A stretch of 64,000 bases of DNA from CBDCME01 sp965218865. Lineage in GTDB: Bacteria; Pseudomonadota; Alphaproteobacteria; JAAXGF01. Below are positions 18,356-27,085 of this stretch, piece after piece. A program made the position numbers and the translations under genes. The notes beneath the pieces were generated by a model, which was given only the letters and a program-made list of their open reading frames with translations, was not told the DNA's origin and ran no database searches. The stretch's first letter is position 1. Every line of letters begins with the position of its first letter. The DNA is taken from NCBI GenBank assembly GCA_965218865.1, contig CBDCME010000010.1, forward strand, positions 62,001 to 126,000, in the 5' to 3' direction.

Positions 18356-18383
18356 TTGACAGCGATCCGCCTGATCGTGTAGT
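18356..18383 (+). promoter_or_regulatory. Candidate sigma-70-type promoter of rpsD
   Basis: A perfect -35 box TTGACA (18356-18361) is followed after 16 bp by TGTAGT (18378-18383), which matches the -10 consensus at four of six positions. It lies about 50 bp upstream of the rpsD start in a region with no coding function. Confidence 0.5.
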
Positions 18384-18431
18384 AGCCGTTTCCGTCCGCG
18401 AGCCCGCCGCCGCCGCCCCGGAGGGACACAA

Positions 18432-19046
18432 ATGAGCAAGCGACAGAGCGCAAAGTACAAAATATGCCGGCGACTCGGGGTCAACCTTTGGGGTCGCCCG
18501 AAGAGTCCCACGAACCGCCGAGACTATCCGCCAGGACAACACGGGCAGCGGCGGCGAAAGCCGTCCGATTTCGGGGTCCAGCTGATGGCGAAGCAGAAGC
18601 TTCGCGGTTATTACGGTAATATTACCGAGCGCCAATTTCGGAGAACCTACGAGGAAGCCGTCCGCCGGCGCGGCGATACCAGCGAAAACCTGATCGGTCT
18701 CCTGGAACGTCGCCTCGACGCCGTCGTCTACCGCCTCAAGTTCGTGCCGACGGTGTTCGCGTCACGCCAGTTCATCAACCATGGTCACGTCATGGTCAAC
18801 GGCCGCCTGGTCAACATTCCCAGTTACCGGGTACGGATCGGCGACCAGATCGAATTGCGGCATCGGTCGAGCGAGTTGGCATCGGTTGTCGAATCGGTCG
18901 GCCTGGCCGAACGGGACGTTCCTGACTATCTGGAAGTTGATTTCCAAAAGATGAAGGGCAAATTGCTGCGGGTTCCCGAACTCTCCGAGGTCCCGTATCC
19001 GGTTCAGATGGAGCCGAGTCTGGTGGTCGAGTTTTACTCGCGTTGA
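18432..19046 (+). CDS. rpsD: 30S ribosomal protein S4
   Basis: A 204-aa S4 protein with the alphaproteobacterial N-terminus MSKRQSAKYKICRRLGVNLWG and an S4 RNA-binding domain at about residues 95-155 (LERRLDAVVYRLKF, ASRQFINHGHVMVNGR). S4 nucleates 16S rRNA folding in the small subunit. Full length and intact. The start has GGAGGGAC upstream. As in many alphaproteobacteria it is a stand-alone gene outside the alpha operon. Confidence 0.98.
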   Translation: MSKRQSAKYKICRRLGVNLWGRPKSPTNRRDYPPGQHGQRRRKPSDFGVQLMAKQKLRGYYGNITERQFRRTYEEAVRRRGDTSENLIGLLERRLDAVVYRLKFVPTVFASRQFINHGHVMVNGRLVNIPSYRVRIGDQIELRHRSSELASVVESVGLAERDVPDYLEVDFQKMKGKLLRVPELSEVPYPVQMEPSLVVEFYSR

Positions 19047-19163
19047 AGTCAAGGATCCCCCGGTGCCGCGCCGACTTACCCGGGGCAGGAGACCCGAATC
19101 TCGGGTGCGGCTGCACCATTCACGTTCCCCTAACAGAAGCGTTCAGCGGAAGACGGAGAAAAG

Positions 19164-19826
19164 ATGGCTCTCACGATAAACGCGTCCCCGACGGCGCGGC
19201 TTTCCCAATCCGATCTCGATGCTTGGGGCGAGATTCCGACCGCGGTGATCAGCGATGATTTGAACCGCACCGGTACGATGGACGCGGCGATAAAGCCGTT
19301 GGTGCCGGGCAAGGGGTTCGCGGGTCAGGCCCTGACGATTCAGACGATGGTCGGCGATAACGCGACGTTACACTACGCCTTGACCGTCGCCTGGCCCGGC
19401 TGCGTCGTGGTGGTCGACGCCCGGGGCCACGTCGGCACCGCGGTTTGGGGGGGCATCCTTACCGTCGGAGCGGAAGTGAAGGGCGTTGCCGGGCTGGTCG
19501 TCGACGGCAGCATTCGGGACGCCGCCGAACTTCGCGAATCGTCCATCGCCGTCTACACCCGCGGAGTCGTCCCGAACGGGCCCCACAAGGGCTTCGGCGG
19601 CAGCATAAACGTGCCAATCCAATGCGCCGGGACCGCAGTCAATTCGGGCGATATCCTGGTCGGCGACGACGACGGCGTCGTGGTCATTCGGCCCGATCAG
19701 CTCGACGGCCTGATGGAACGATGCAAGGCCCGTTTGGCCAAGGAAGAAAATTTTCTCGAGAAGATCAAGGCCGGGGTCCCGACTGTCGAGCTTCAGGGCC
19801 TGCCACCGCCCGAGGAATTCGGCTGA
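19164..19826 (+). CDS. RraA-family protein (aldolase/decarboxylase-like)
   Basis: A 220-aa RraA-fold protein. Family motifs are GDNATLHYALTVAWPGCVVVVDARG, LVVDGSIRDAAEL and GDILVGDDDGVVVI. Members include 4-hydroxy-4-methyl-2-oxoglutarate/oxaloacetate aldolases and the RNase E regulator RraA. The length and the D-G-x2-R-D motif fit the metal-dependent aldolase group better than true RraA. The substrate is unknown. GGAGAAAAG precedes the start. Its transcript probably ends at the hairpin at 19896. Confidence 0.85.
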   Translation: MALTINASPTARLSQSDLDAWGEIPTAVISDDLNRTGTMDAAIKPLVPGKGFAGQALTIQTMVGDNATLHYALTVAWPGCVVVVDARGHVGTAVWGGILTVGAEVKGVAGLVVDGSIRDAAELRESSIAVYTRGVVPNGPHKGFGGSINVPIQCAGTAVNSGDILVGDDDGVVVIRPDQLDGLMERCKARLAKEENFLEKIKAGVPTVELQGLPPPEEFG

Positions 19827-19895
19827 TCCCATCAGTCTCCGGTCGTCATAGGGCAGATCCTTCGCGCTCATCCGTAATGGCGTGACTGTTCGAAA

Positions 19896-19917
19896 ATGCG
19901 CGGATGCGCATTTTTTT
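19896..19917 (+). terminator. Intrinsic terminator inside palindromic repeat
   Basis: Stem ATGCGC (19896-19901) and GCGCAT (19906-19911) around the loop GGAT, followed by seven T. It lies 70 bp after the RraA-family gene and is part of one arm of the palindromic element, so the element itself supplies the terminator. Confidence 0.75.
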
Positions 19918-19962
19918 GCGTCTGTCCCTCTCCCCCTCCCGGCCACCCACGAGAGTATGCTG

Positions 19963-21488
19963 GTCGTCCGTGAAGAACCCTGATTTCAAGCTGAAGCGGC
20001 GATTGGGTTTGCGGTGGGGTGCGAGATGTCGCTGAGGAGCGCGGCCAGGATTTGGACAAACAAACGCCTCAGCCATTTGAGGACAAGGCGGTAGTTGTAG
20101 CCGGCGCCGGCGAGGATGGCGTTGATCTTGTCGCCGTCGCGGCCTTTGAGGAAGTTGCGCCCCAGCCTGCCATCGCTCTTGAGATGTCCGATCACGGCCT
20201 CGACGGCGGAGCGCCGCCTGAGCTCCTTCTTGATCGTCGGCGTGATGCCGCGTTTCTGGCCTGATCTAAAGACGCGGTGTTTGTTGGGGTAATAGTGGCC
20301 CTGGTATCCCTTGTCGACATAGATGCGCTCGGCCGATATCCCCGTCCAGCGTTCCATCTCTTCGATCACCTGCCTCAAGGTGTGGCCATCATAGGGATTG
20401 CCGTGGAAGGCCTTGACGTGGGCGACGAACTGGCCGCCGGGGGGGCGGGAATTGGTCGCCGCCACGGAGACCTTGCAGCCGAACTCGTACGGCTTGTGCG
20501 CCTTTAGACCTTGGGCAAGAGGTCGCGCCGCTTCTGGGTCGACACCCGCTCGGCCAGCCACAAGGGGCGGCGGAAGGTATCCCGTAGGCTCTCCTCCTGG
20601 GCCGTCTTGCGGCGGATGTCGCGGACGGTGCGCCCGAGATAGGTCTTGAGCTTGCGCAGGGCCTTGTTGGCCCGCTTGTGCTGTTTGGCATGGCGGTAGC
20701 GGCCTTGCATGATCAACGCCCTCTTGCCCAGGCGGGTATAGGACTGACGCAGGGCAATGCCGTGCTCCCGTGCCAGTCGCACCAGCCGCTCGCGGGCTCG
20801 TTGCATCAGTTTGGCGGCGGTCGGAAAGGCAATCGCCTTCTCTTGTACGGTGGTGTCCACCGTCACCCGCTCGAGGTCCTTCTCCCGCAGCGCCCCCACC
20901 CGGTGGGCCACGGCCAGGCTCTCCTGGAATACCTTCTCCAAACCTTCCGGCCCGATCCGGTCCCGCCACCGGGTCATCGACGAGCGCTCCATGGGCAGCT
21001 CATGCTGAAAGTACTCTTCGCCGCAGAAGCACTGGAAGTATGGGTCGTAGACCCAGCGCTCGCAGACCTCCTCATCCGAGAGATCGAACATATGCTTGAG
21101 GATGTGCAGCCCAACCATCAACCGCGTCGGGACCCCCGGCCGACCCTCCTCCGAATACAAGGCTTCATAGGTCTCGTCGAAGAAAGTCCACGCGATCCGG
21201 CCCCCCAACACCACCAACTCGTGGCGCAGGTTGATGATGTTTTCGAACCGCGAGCGGAACAGGTCCTCTATTCCCGATGACACCTTGCGCGATGGCTTCA
21301 TCACAGTTCTCCAATCCCAATCGACGGGAGCAGAGAATCACGTTCCGCAACGGAAGGGAATCCCCAAAATCAATTATTTCAAATCACAAGCTTTTCAGGC
21401 CCAAAACCCGTTTTCTTGCAAATCCGATTACTTCGCCAAACCGAAAGAGCTACCAACATCAGCCGCTTACGCGTTCTTCACGGGCGAC
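19963..21488 (-). mobile_element. IS5-family element, copy A (defective)
   Basis: Termini are GTCGTCCGTGAAGAACCC (19963) and the complement of GTCGCCCGTGAAGAACGC (21488), 18 bp with two mismatches. It is flanked by the 7-bp direct repeat TATGCTG (19956-19962, 21489-21495). At 1526 bp it is 40 bp shorter than the intact copy at 35592-37157, because of an internal deletion in the transposase gene. Confidence 0.92.
19986..21304 (-). pseudogene. IS5-family transposase, frameshifted (copy A)
   Basis: The N-terminal 266 residues read MMKPSRKVSSGIEDLF through RVSTQKRRDLLPKV and then stop at 20504. The rest of the protein continues in another frame from KAHKPYEFGC. Compared with copy C, 40 bp encoding YSLHAPEVECIGKG is missing, which causes the shift. 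The catalytic E (SAVEAVIGHLKSDGR) is in the out-of-frame part, so this copy cannot make an active enzyme. Confidence 0.9.
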
Positions 21489-21550
21489 TATGCTGATATG
21501 GGTGGCCGGGAGGGGGAGAGGGCCGGTGCCGCGAGTTTTCGAACAGACTG

Positions 21551-22351
21551 TCAGACCCGGAACACGTATTCCTTTCCCGGATCCCGTTCGCAGTCCGGCG
21601 GATAGCTCTTGCGCTTATCGGCGTAGTATTTAGCCCGGTGATCTCCCTGGGAAAGGGCGTTGTAGGTAATGTAAAGCACGCGCCGGGGCGATGCCGTGGG
21701 GTTGGGGCCCGATCGGTGCGGTGCGAAGGAATCGAAAAAAATCACGTCTCCAGGTCGGGTCGGTACGTTCACGAACGTCATCTCCGCCATGTCGTTCTCG
21801 TCCATGGGGCGCCAGCTTTCGCCGATCAATCCCCTGTCGTGATGACCGGCGACCATCTCGAGGCAACCGTTCGCGACGGTCGATTCGTCGATGCTGACGA
21901 GCGCCGTGATGTGGAGATCGGCGTACCGGTCCCAACCCGCCTGAATGTCCTGGTGGGGCGCGAAGCCGTCGCCTCCCGGCATCTTGTAATTGATCTTGTC
22001 CTTGAAGATAATCGCCGGCTCGCCAAACAGTTGGGCCGTCAACTCGGCCAGGGGACCGTGGTTGACAAGGGCGTTCAGTCCCTCGTGATAGGGAACGAAA
22101 TTTTCGATTCGCGACAGCACCCTTTTGCCCGCTTCGGTGAGGCTGTCCTCGAAATAGATCATGGCTCGACCGGGCTCCTCCGGAAAGGCGGCGACCTGTT
22201 CCACCCAAAGCGCCACGCTTCGGATCTCATCCAGGCCGAACATGCCGGGTACGACGACGTAGCCGTCGCGTCGAAAGCACGCGATCTCCTCGGGATCGAG
22301 CGCGCGTCCAATCGGCGTCACCCTCGCGGCGGTGATCCGCTCACCTGGCAT
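21551..22351 (-). CDS. Phytanoyl-CoA dioxygenase (PhyH) family protein
   Basis: A 266-aa Fe(II)/2-oxoglutarate oxygenase. The metal-binding H-x-D is in FAPHQDIQAGW, and the distal H and 2-oxoglutarate-binding R are in FAPHRSGPN. The substrate is unknown; PhyH proteins hydroxylate lipids, ectoine, antibiotics and other small molecules. ATG 22351 overlaps the end of hpnM by 11 bp, so it is probably co-transcribed with hpnM. Its stop coincides with the end of the palindromic repeat. Confidence 0.85.
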   Translation of the reverse strand: MPGERITAARVTPIGRALDPEEIACFRRDGYVVVPGMFGLDEIRSVALWVEQVAAFPEEPGRAMIYFEDSLTEAGKRVLSRIENFVPYHEGLNALVNHGPLAELTAQLFGEPAIIFKDKINYKMPGGDGFAPHQDIQAGWDRYADLHITALVSIDESTVANGCLEMVAGHHDRGLIGESWRPMDENDMAEMTFVNVPTRPGDVIFFDSFAPHRSGPNPTASPRRVLYITYNALSQGDHRAKYYADKRKSYPPDCERDPGKEYVFRV

Positions 22352-22973
22352 CGGCTCGTTTTTTGAGGTAGGCAATTTTCTGGTCGATGACCTGTATCAG
22401 AGCGGCGGCGCTGCTCTGGCCGATGACCCCGGTGTATTCCGATCGTCGCCGCGCCAACTCGCTGTATTTACCGTCGAGGAAAACATCGACGATTTGCCAA
22501 CCGTTCGATGAATTCCGCAATACATAATCGAGCGCGATCGGGGTGTCGTCCGGTCGGTTCAATCGGCTCCGTACGACAGCGGCGTTGGGGTCCGCCAACT
22601 CCTCTGAAATCACTTGAAAACTCTGTCCCGAATAGCCGTTGAATCGGGCTGCGTAGGTGGCTATGGTCAAACGCGAGACGGCATCGATCAGCCACTCCCG
22701 TTCCTCTGGTTGCAGGTTTTTCCAGTACCGTCCAATCGACAGCCGGGTTATCAAGTGTAGGTTGTAGCTGCGTGCCACCGCCGGCGCAAGCTCGCGGTAG
22801 CGGCCATCGTAACCGAGTTTTTTCGCGTCTATCATCACCCTCAGGATCGTTTCGTGGAGCTGGTCGACGCGTTGACTCGCGCTTTCGCCCACCGCCTTGG
22901 CCGGGCACGTGGGCACCGTCGCGACGACGACCAGGAGCAGCGCGAGGATGATGCTAGGACGGACGAGGCGCAT
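22341..22973 (-). CDS. hpnM: Hopanoid-associated MlaC/Ttg2D-like periplasmic protein HpnM
   Basis: A 210-aa protein with a signal peptide (residues 1-27, ending CPAKA) and an MlaC-type lipid-binding fold (ARSYNLHLITRLSIGRYWKNL, FQVISEELADPNAAVVRSRL, GWQIVDVFLDGKYSELARRRSEY). HpnM is commonly encoded beside the RND hopanoid exporter HpnN, as here, divergently with 150 bp between. It probably ferries hopanoids or phospholipids across the periplasm. It is full length for the family. Confidence 0.88.
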   Translation of the reverse strand: MRLVRPSIILALLLVVVATVPTCPAKAVGESASQRVDQLHETILRVMIDAKKLGYDGRYRELAPAVARSYNLHLITRLSIGRYWKNLQPEEREWLIDAVSRLTIATYAARFNGYSGQSFQVISEELADPNAAVVRSRLNRPDDTPIALDYVLRNSSNGWQIVDVFLDGKYSELARRRSEYTGVIGQSSAAALIQVIDQKIAYLKKRADAR

Positions 22974-23130
22974 GGGGAGAAAGTGTCTTGTGGAGAGGAT
23001 AGGTCAAAATATTGCCTGCCGGTTGGGAGGAGAGTTTTCTTCCGTGCCGGGCCTTTCGTCAAGCCCCGCCAACGCGGTTGTGAATATTGTCCTTGATGTC
23101 CTTGCGAAGAGACGTTGAATCGGCGTGATC

Positions 23131-25749
23131 ATGTCGTCCGACGTTCGCTACATAAATTACCTGCTCGCCTGGGTGGATATCGTTCGCCGCGGCGCCGGTC
23201 ACTTTGTCCTGGGCGCGATTGGGATCACCGTCTTTTCGGCCGTGTACGTGGCCTCGAACCTGGGCCTAAACACTTCGACCACCGACATGATTTCGGCCGA
23301 GGTTCCGTTTCGGCAAACCTACCGGGCCTATAAATCCGCGTTTCCCGTTCTCAGCGACAATATCGTGGTCGTGATCAGTGGCGACAGCGCCGAAGCGGCG
23401 GAGGCGGCCGCCGGTACGCTGGCGGAGCGTCTGGAAGGCGAAACCGAATTGTTTGAATTCGTCTATCCTCCGGATGCGTTCTTTCAGCGCCACGGGCTCC
23501 TTTACCTCGATCCCGACGCGCTTTTCGATCTGATCGATCAATTGGCCGCGGCCGAACCGCTCCTCGCCGATCTGAGCGCCGATCAAAGCTTACGGGGTCT
23601 GTTCGGGGTGTTGGGGTTGGCGCTGAGTTCGCGGGGGCAAGGGGAACTGGTGGCGGCCGAACTCGACCCCGTCCTCGAGGCCGTCGCCGAAACCGTCGAA
23701 GCCCAAATCGCTGGACGGCCGAGCGAGCTTTCGTGGAGAGGTCTGATCTTTGGGTCCACGCGTGATTCCGCCCGCAATCACCGCTTTATTCTCGCCCGGC
23801 CCCATCTCGATTTCACCTCCCTCCGACCCGCGAGGCAGGCGATGGATCGGATACGCTCCCTGGCGCGCGCCGAGGCGCCGACGTTCGGCTTCGGTATCCA
23901 GGTCCGCTTGACAGGCGGCCTGGCGCTCGAGGACGAGGAGTTGGAGAGTGCCCTCGGCGGGGCCCAGCGGGCCGGCCTAATCTCGCTCTCGCTGGTTTGT
24001 GTCCTGTTGGTCCTGGGGTTGCGTTCGATCCGCCTGGTTGTCGCAACCGTCTTGACCCTTCTGGCGGGTCTCGTATGGACCGCCGGATTCGCGACTCTCG
24101 CCATCGGTCACCTCAACCTTATCTCCGTCGCCTTCGCCGTGCTGTTCGTCGGCTTGGGGATCGACTTCGGAATTCATTTCGCCTTGCGCTACCGGGAGGC
24201 GCGGGCGAACGGCGCCGGGGATCACGAGGCACTCCGGCGGACGGTCGGCGATGTCGGTGGTTCCTTGTCCTTGTGCGCCGTCGCGGCGGCGATCGGATTT
24301 TACTCGTTCCTGCCGACGAATTTCGCCGGTCTGGCCGAGTTGGGCCTCATTTCGGGGACCAGCATGTTCATCGCGCTTTTCGCCAACCTTACGCTCTTGC
24401 CGGCGCTCTTGACGATTTTCCCGCCGCGGGAGGTTCGGTCGCGGGGCGATATTTTTTTTGGCCGGTTCGTTCTGCGCTATCCGAGGGCGGTTCCGGGTGC
24501 CGCCCTGGCTATCGGCATTGCCGCGTTGGTCGTTGCGCCGAGGGCGCAGTTCGACTTCAACCCCTTGAATCTCAAGGATCCCGGGACCGAATCGGTCGCG
24601 ACTTTTCTCGACCTCATGAAAGACAGCGATACGGCCCCGTATACGATCGGCATCATGACCGAGAACCTCGAGCAAGCGGCGGAATTGGCTGACCGTGTCG
24701 CCGAATTAGAGCTTGTCGACCGCGCCCTTACGTTGTCGGATTACGTACCCGATCGGCAACCCGAAAAACTCGCAATTCTCAGTGACGCGGCCCTCTTCTT
24801 GGTGCCCGTTCTCCGGGCCACGGAAGCCACCGAAACGCTGGGGGCGGGGGAACGTCGCGCCGCTCTCGAGGTCTTTCGTGGCGAGCTCGCAGGCGCTCTT
24901 TCGCCGATCGACGCGGCGGACGACTGGCCGGCGGCCCGGGGGTTGGCCGATTCCTTGGATCGGTTTTCCATCGCCACCGGCAACACGGACGAAGCCTTGG
25001 GGGCACTGGAATCGCGCCTCTTGCGGACCTTTCCCGGCAATTTGTCGCTCTTGCGGGAGGCATTCGCGGCGCGAACGATTGCCCTCGCCGACCTCCCCCA
25101 CCAACTCCGGGCGCGGGCATTGGCCGCCGACGGGCGGGCGCGTGTCGAGGTTTTTCCCGCCGAAGACGTGAGCGACAACGTCGCCTTGCGCCGTTTCGTC
25201 GAGGCGGTGAGGGGCGTCGCTCCCGACGCGACCGGGGACCCCGTCATCATCGTCGAGGCGGGAAAGGCCGTGGTCGGGGCCGTGGTCGAAGCTGCGATCA
25301 TCGCCCTTTTATTGATTTCGTCGCTCCTCGCCGCGCTCTTGCGCAAACTCTCGGACATCTTGCTGGTTTTGTTGCCATTGACGCTCGCCGCTGTATTGAC
25401 CCTGGCGCTGTCGGTCGTAATCGATTTGCCGTTCAATTTCGCCAACGTCATCGTCCTGCCGCTCTTGTTGGGACTTGGCGTCGCCAACGGTGTTCATCTG
25501 GTATTGCGTCAGCGTCGGGCCGATGGCCACGGCGCCATGCGCGGCAGTACGCCCAGGGCCGTGCTCTTTAGCGCTTTGACGACGATCGCCTCGTTCGGTA
25601 GCCTCGCCGTTTCGCCTCATCCCGGTACCGCGAGCATGGGCACCCTGTTGATGATTGGAATTGGCTTGACCTTGATATCGACGCTCGTCGTCCTTCCGCC
25701 GCTGTTGATGCGCCGCGGTGCACCAGCCGCCGCACCGGAATCGCGATGA
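23131..25749 (+). CDS. hpnN: Hopanoid-associated RND transporter HpnN
   Basis: An 872-aa RND/MMPL-type protein. An N-terminal helix (residues 20-45) is followed by a periplasmic domain, a block of helices with sterol-sensing-like character (SLVCVLLVLGLRSI, VAFAVLFVGLGIDFGIHFALRYREA), a second periplasmic domain and a second helix block (VIVLPLLLGLGVANGVHLVLRQRRA). In Rhodopseudomonas palustris HpnN moves hopanoids to the outer membrane. ATG 23131 is preferred over GTG 23125. The stop overlaps the next start (ATGA), so translation is coupled to the nucleotidyltransferase. Confidence 0.92.
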   Translation: MSSDVRYINYLLAWVDIVRRGAGHFVLGAIGITVFSAVYVASNLGLNTSTTDMISAEVPFRQTYRAYKSAFPVLSDNIVVVISGDSAEAAEAAAGTLAERLEGETELFEFVYPPDAFFQRHGLLYLDPDALFDLIDQLAAAEPLLADLSADQSLRGLFGVLGLALSSRGQGELVAAELDPVLEAVAETVEAQIAGRPSELSWRGLIFGSTRDSARNHRFILARPHLDFTSLRPARQAMDRIRSLARAEAPTFGFGIQVRLTGGLALEDEELESALGGAQRAGLISLSLVCVLLVLGLRSIRLVVATVLTLLAGLVWTAGFATLAIGHLNLISVAFAVLFVGLGIDFGIHFALRYREARANGAGDHEALRRTVGDVGGSLSLCAVAAAIGFYSFLPTNFAGLAELGLISGTSMFIALFANLTLLPALLTIFPPREVRSRGDIFFGRFVLRYPRAVPGAALAIGIAALVVAPRAQFDFNPLNLKDPGTESVATFLDLMKDSDTAPYTIGIMTENLEQAAELADRVAELELVDRALTLSDYVPDRQPEKLAILSDAALFLVPVLRATEATETLGAGERRAALEVFRGELAGALSPIDAADDWPAARGLADSLDRFSIATGNTDEALGALESRLLRTFPGNLSLLREAFAARTIALADLPHQLRARALAADGRARVEVFPAEDVSDNVALRRFVEAVRGVAPDATGDPVIIVEAGKAVVGAVVEAAIIALLLISSLLAALLRKLSDILLVLLPLTLAAVLTLALSVVIDLPFNFANVIVLPLLLGLGVANGVHLVLRQRRADGHGAMRGSTPRAVLFSALTTIASFGSLAVSPHPGTASMGTLLMIGIGLTLISTLVVLPPLLMRRGAPAAAPESR

Positions 25750-26492
25750 GAGCTGTTATCCTGGCCGCCGGGGTCGGCAAGCGGCTGGCGGGGTATAACG
25801 GGGGCCGGCCGAAAATTCTGCTCGAATTCGCCGGCAAGACGCTCTTGCGCCGACACCTGGAGATCTTGGGCCACTGTGGTTTGCGCGATGTCACCATCGC
25901 CACCGGTTACCGCGCCGACGACATCGGAGCCGCCATTGCCGAGACCGGGCTGAAACCGACCCCACACACGATTCTCAATCCCGATTACGACCAGGGAAGC
26001 ATCGTTACCTTGTGGTCGACGCGGGAGGACGTCGCCTGTGGCGACGATGTCATGTTGATGGACGCGGACGTCCTTTACGATTTTCGGCTGATTGAACGGT
26101 TGCTGGGTTCGCGGCACCGCAATTGCTTTCTTCTCGAACGCGATGTCGAGCCGGGGGAGGAACCGGTAAAACTTTGTATCCGCGATGGCCGGGTCGTCGA
26201 TTTCGGCAAGATCGTCGAGGCGGCACACGATTACCTCGGCGAGTCGGTCGGGATCTTTCGCTTTTCCGCCGAATTTTGTCAGCTGCTTCTCGGCACAATA
26301 TGGAGATACATCGTGGTCGGCGAGACCTCCGCGCCGTATGAAGTCGCGATTCGCGACCACGTCGTTGGCGATCCGCCCGATACCTTCGGTTTCGAGGACA
26401 TCACGGGATTACCTTGGACCGAAATCGACTTCGCCGAAGACGTCACGCGGGCGAAACGTGAAATCATGCCGCGTTTGACGGAGCCGGGGTGA
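25746..26492 (+). CDS. Nucleotidyltransferase (phosphocholine cytidylyltransferase-like)
   Basis: A 248-aa sugar-nucleotide/choline-phosphate cytidylyltransferase-type protein. It starts MRAVILAAGVGKRL with PK at residues 24-25 (the nucleotide loop) and has LMDADVLYD near residue 105 as the metal-binding aspartates. Relatives activate phosphocholine, phosphoethanolamine or aminoethylphosphonate with CTP. It overlaps hpnN by 4 nt upstream and the CDP-alcohol phosphotransferase by 4 nt downstream, so the natural reading is that it makes a CDP-alcohol for that enzyme. The substrate is inferred, not shown. Confidence 0.82.
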   Translation: MRAVILAAGVGKRLAGYNGGRPKILLEFAGKTLLRRHLEILGHCGLRDVTIATGYRADDIGAAIAETGLKPTPHTILNPDYDQGSIVTLWSTREDVACGDDVMLMDADVLYDFRLIERLLGSRHRNCFLLERDVEPGEEPVKLCIRDGRVVDFGKIVEAAHDYLGESVGIFRFSAEFCQLLLGTIWRYIVVGETSAPYEVAIRDHVVGDPPDTFGFEDITGLPWTEIDFAEDVTRAKREIMPRLTEPG

Positions 26493-27085
26493 GCGGCGTG
26501 CTCCCCTGGGATCAGCGGCTCGCCCGAGGGGCCGTCAAGCCTCTGGCCCGTGTTGGCGTCACCCCCAACCAAGTGACGACCCTAAGCCTTTTTCTTGGGC
26601 TTGCGGCGGCTGGCCTTTACGGCTGGGGCAATCGCGACTTGGGGGCGGTTCTTTTCATCGCTTCGACGCTGCTGGACCACGTCGACGGGGAACTCGCCAG
26701 GCTCACGGGCACGACCTCGCGGTTCGGGCACTATTACGACCACGTCACGGGAGGGGTTTGCTACGTCGTCCTGTTCGTCGGAATCGGCATCGGACTGCGC
26801 CACGGCGATCTGGGCGGCTGGGCGATTCTCATGGGCATCCTCGCAGGCATCGCGGTCAGCGCGATCTTCAGCATGCGCGTTTTCATGGAACACGACCGCG
26901 GCGACGAGTTCCTGGCCCAACCGTCCTTCGCGGGATTCGAGATCGAGGACGTGCTTTATCTCGTTGGACCAATTACCTGGTTCGGCGCGCTGCTGCCCTT
27001 CCTCGTGGCGGCCTGCGTGGGGGCGCCCATTTTTGCCGCCTGGCAAGTATGGGTTTTCCTCCGGGCCCCGGAGCCGGACGATTGA
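26489..27085 (+). CDS. CDP-alcohol phosphatidyltransferase family protein
   Basis: A 198-aa membrane enzyme with about six helices and the CDP-alcohol motif DHVDGELARLTGTTSRFG followed by HYYDHVTGG. The first three aspartates are in place, but the fourth (D-x3-D) is glycine (DHVTG), which is unusual because that residue is thought to act as catalytic base. The start is GTG 26489 inside a GTGA overlap; the stop overlaps hpnA (TTGA). It may join a CDP-activated headgroup to a lipid alcohol; a hopanoid acceptor is speculation from context. Confidence 0.85.
   Translation: MSGVLPWDQRLARGAVKPLARVGVTPNQVTTLSLFLGLAAAGLYGWGNRDLGAVLFIASTLLDHVDGELARLTGTTSRFGHYYDHVTGGVCYVVLFVGIGIGLRHGDLGGWAILMGILAGIAVSAIFSMRVFMEHDRGDEFLAQPSFAGFEIEDVLYLVGPITWFGALLPFLVAACVGAPIFAAWQVWVFLRAPEPDD

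Larger units (their letters stand above)
19886..21546 (+). repeat. Palindromic repeat element, copy 1 (split by IS5 copy A)
   Basis: The left part is 19886-19962 and the right part 21489-21546; together they form a 128-bp element starting CTGTTCGAAAA and ending TTTTCGAACAG. Its core is a 24-bp perfect inverted repeat (CCCTCTCCCCCTCCCGG and its complement). Further copies are at 39903-40034 and 40773-40863. It lies between convergent genes, and its ends touch the PhyH stop codon. The IS5 insertion duplicated TATGCTG in the central loop. Confidence 0.88.
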
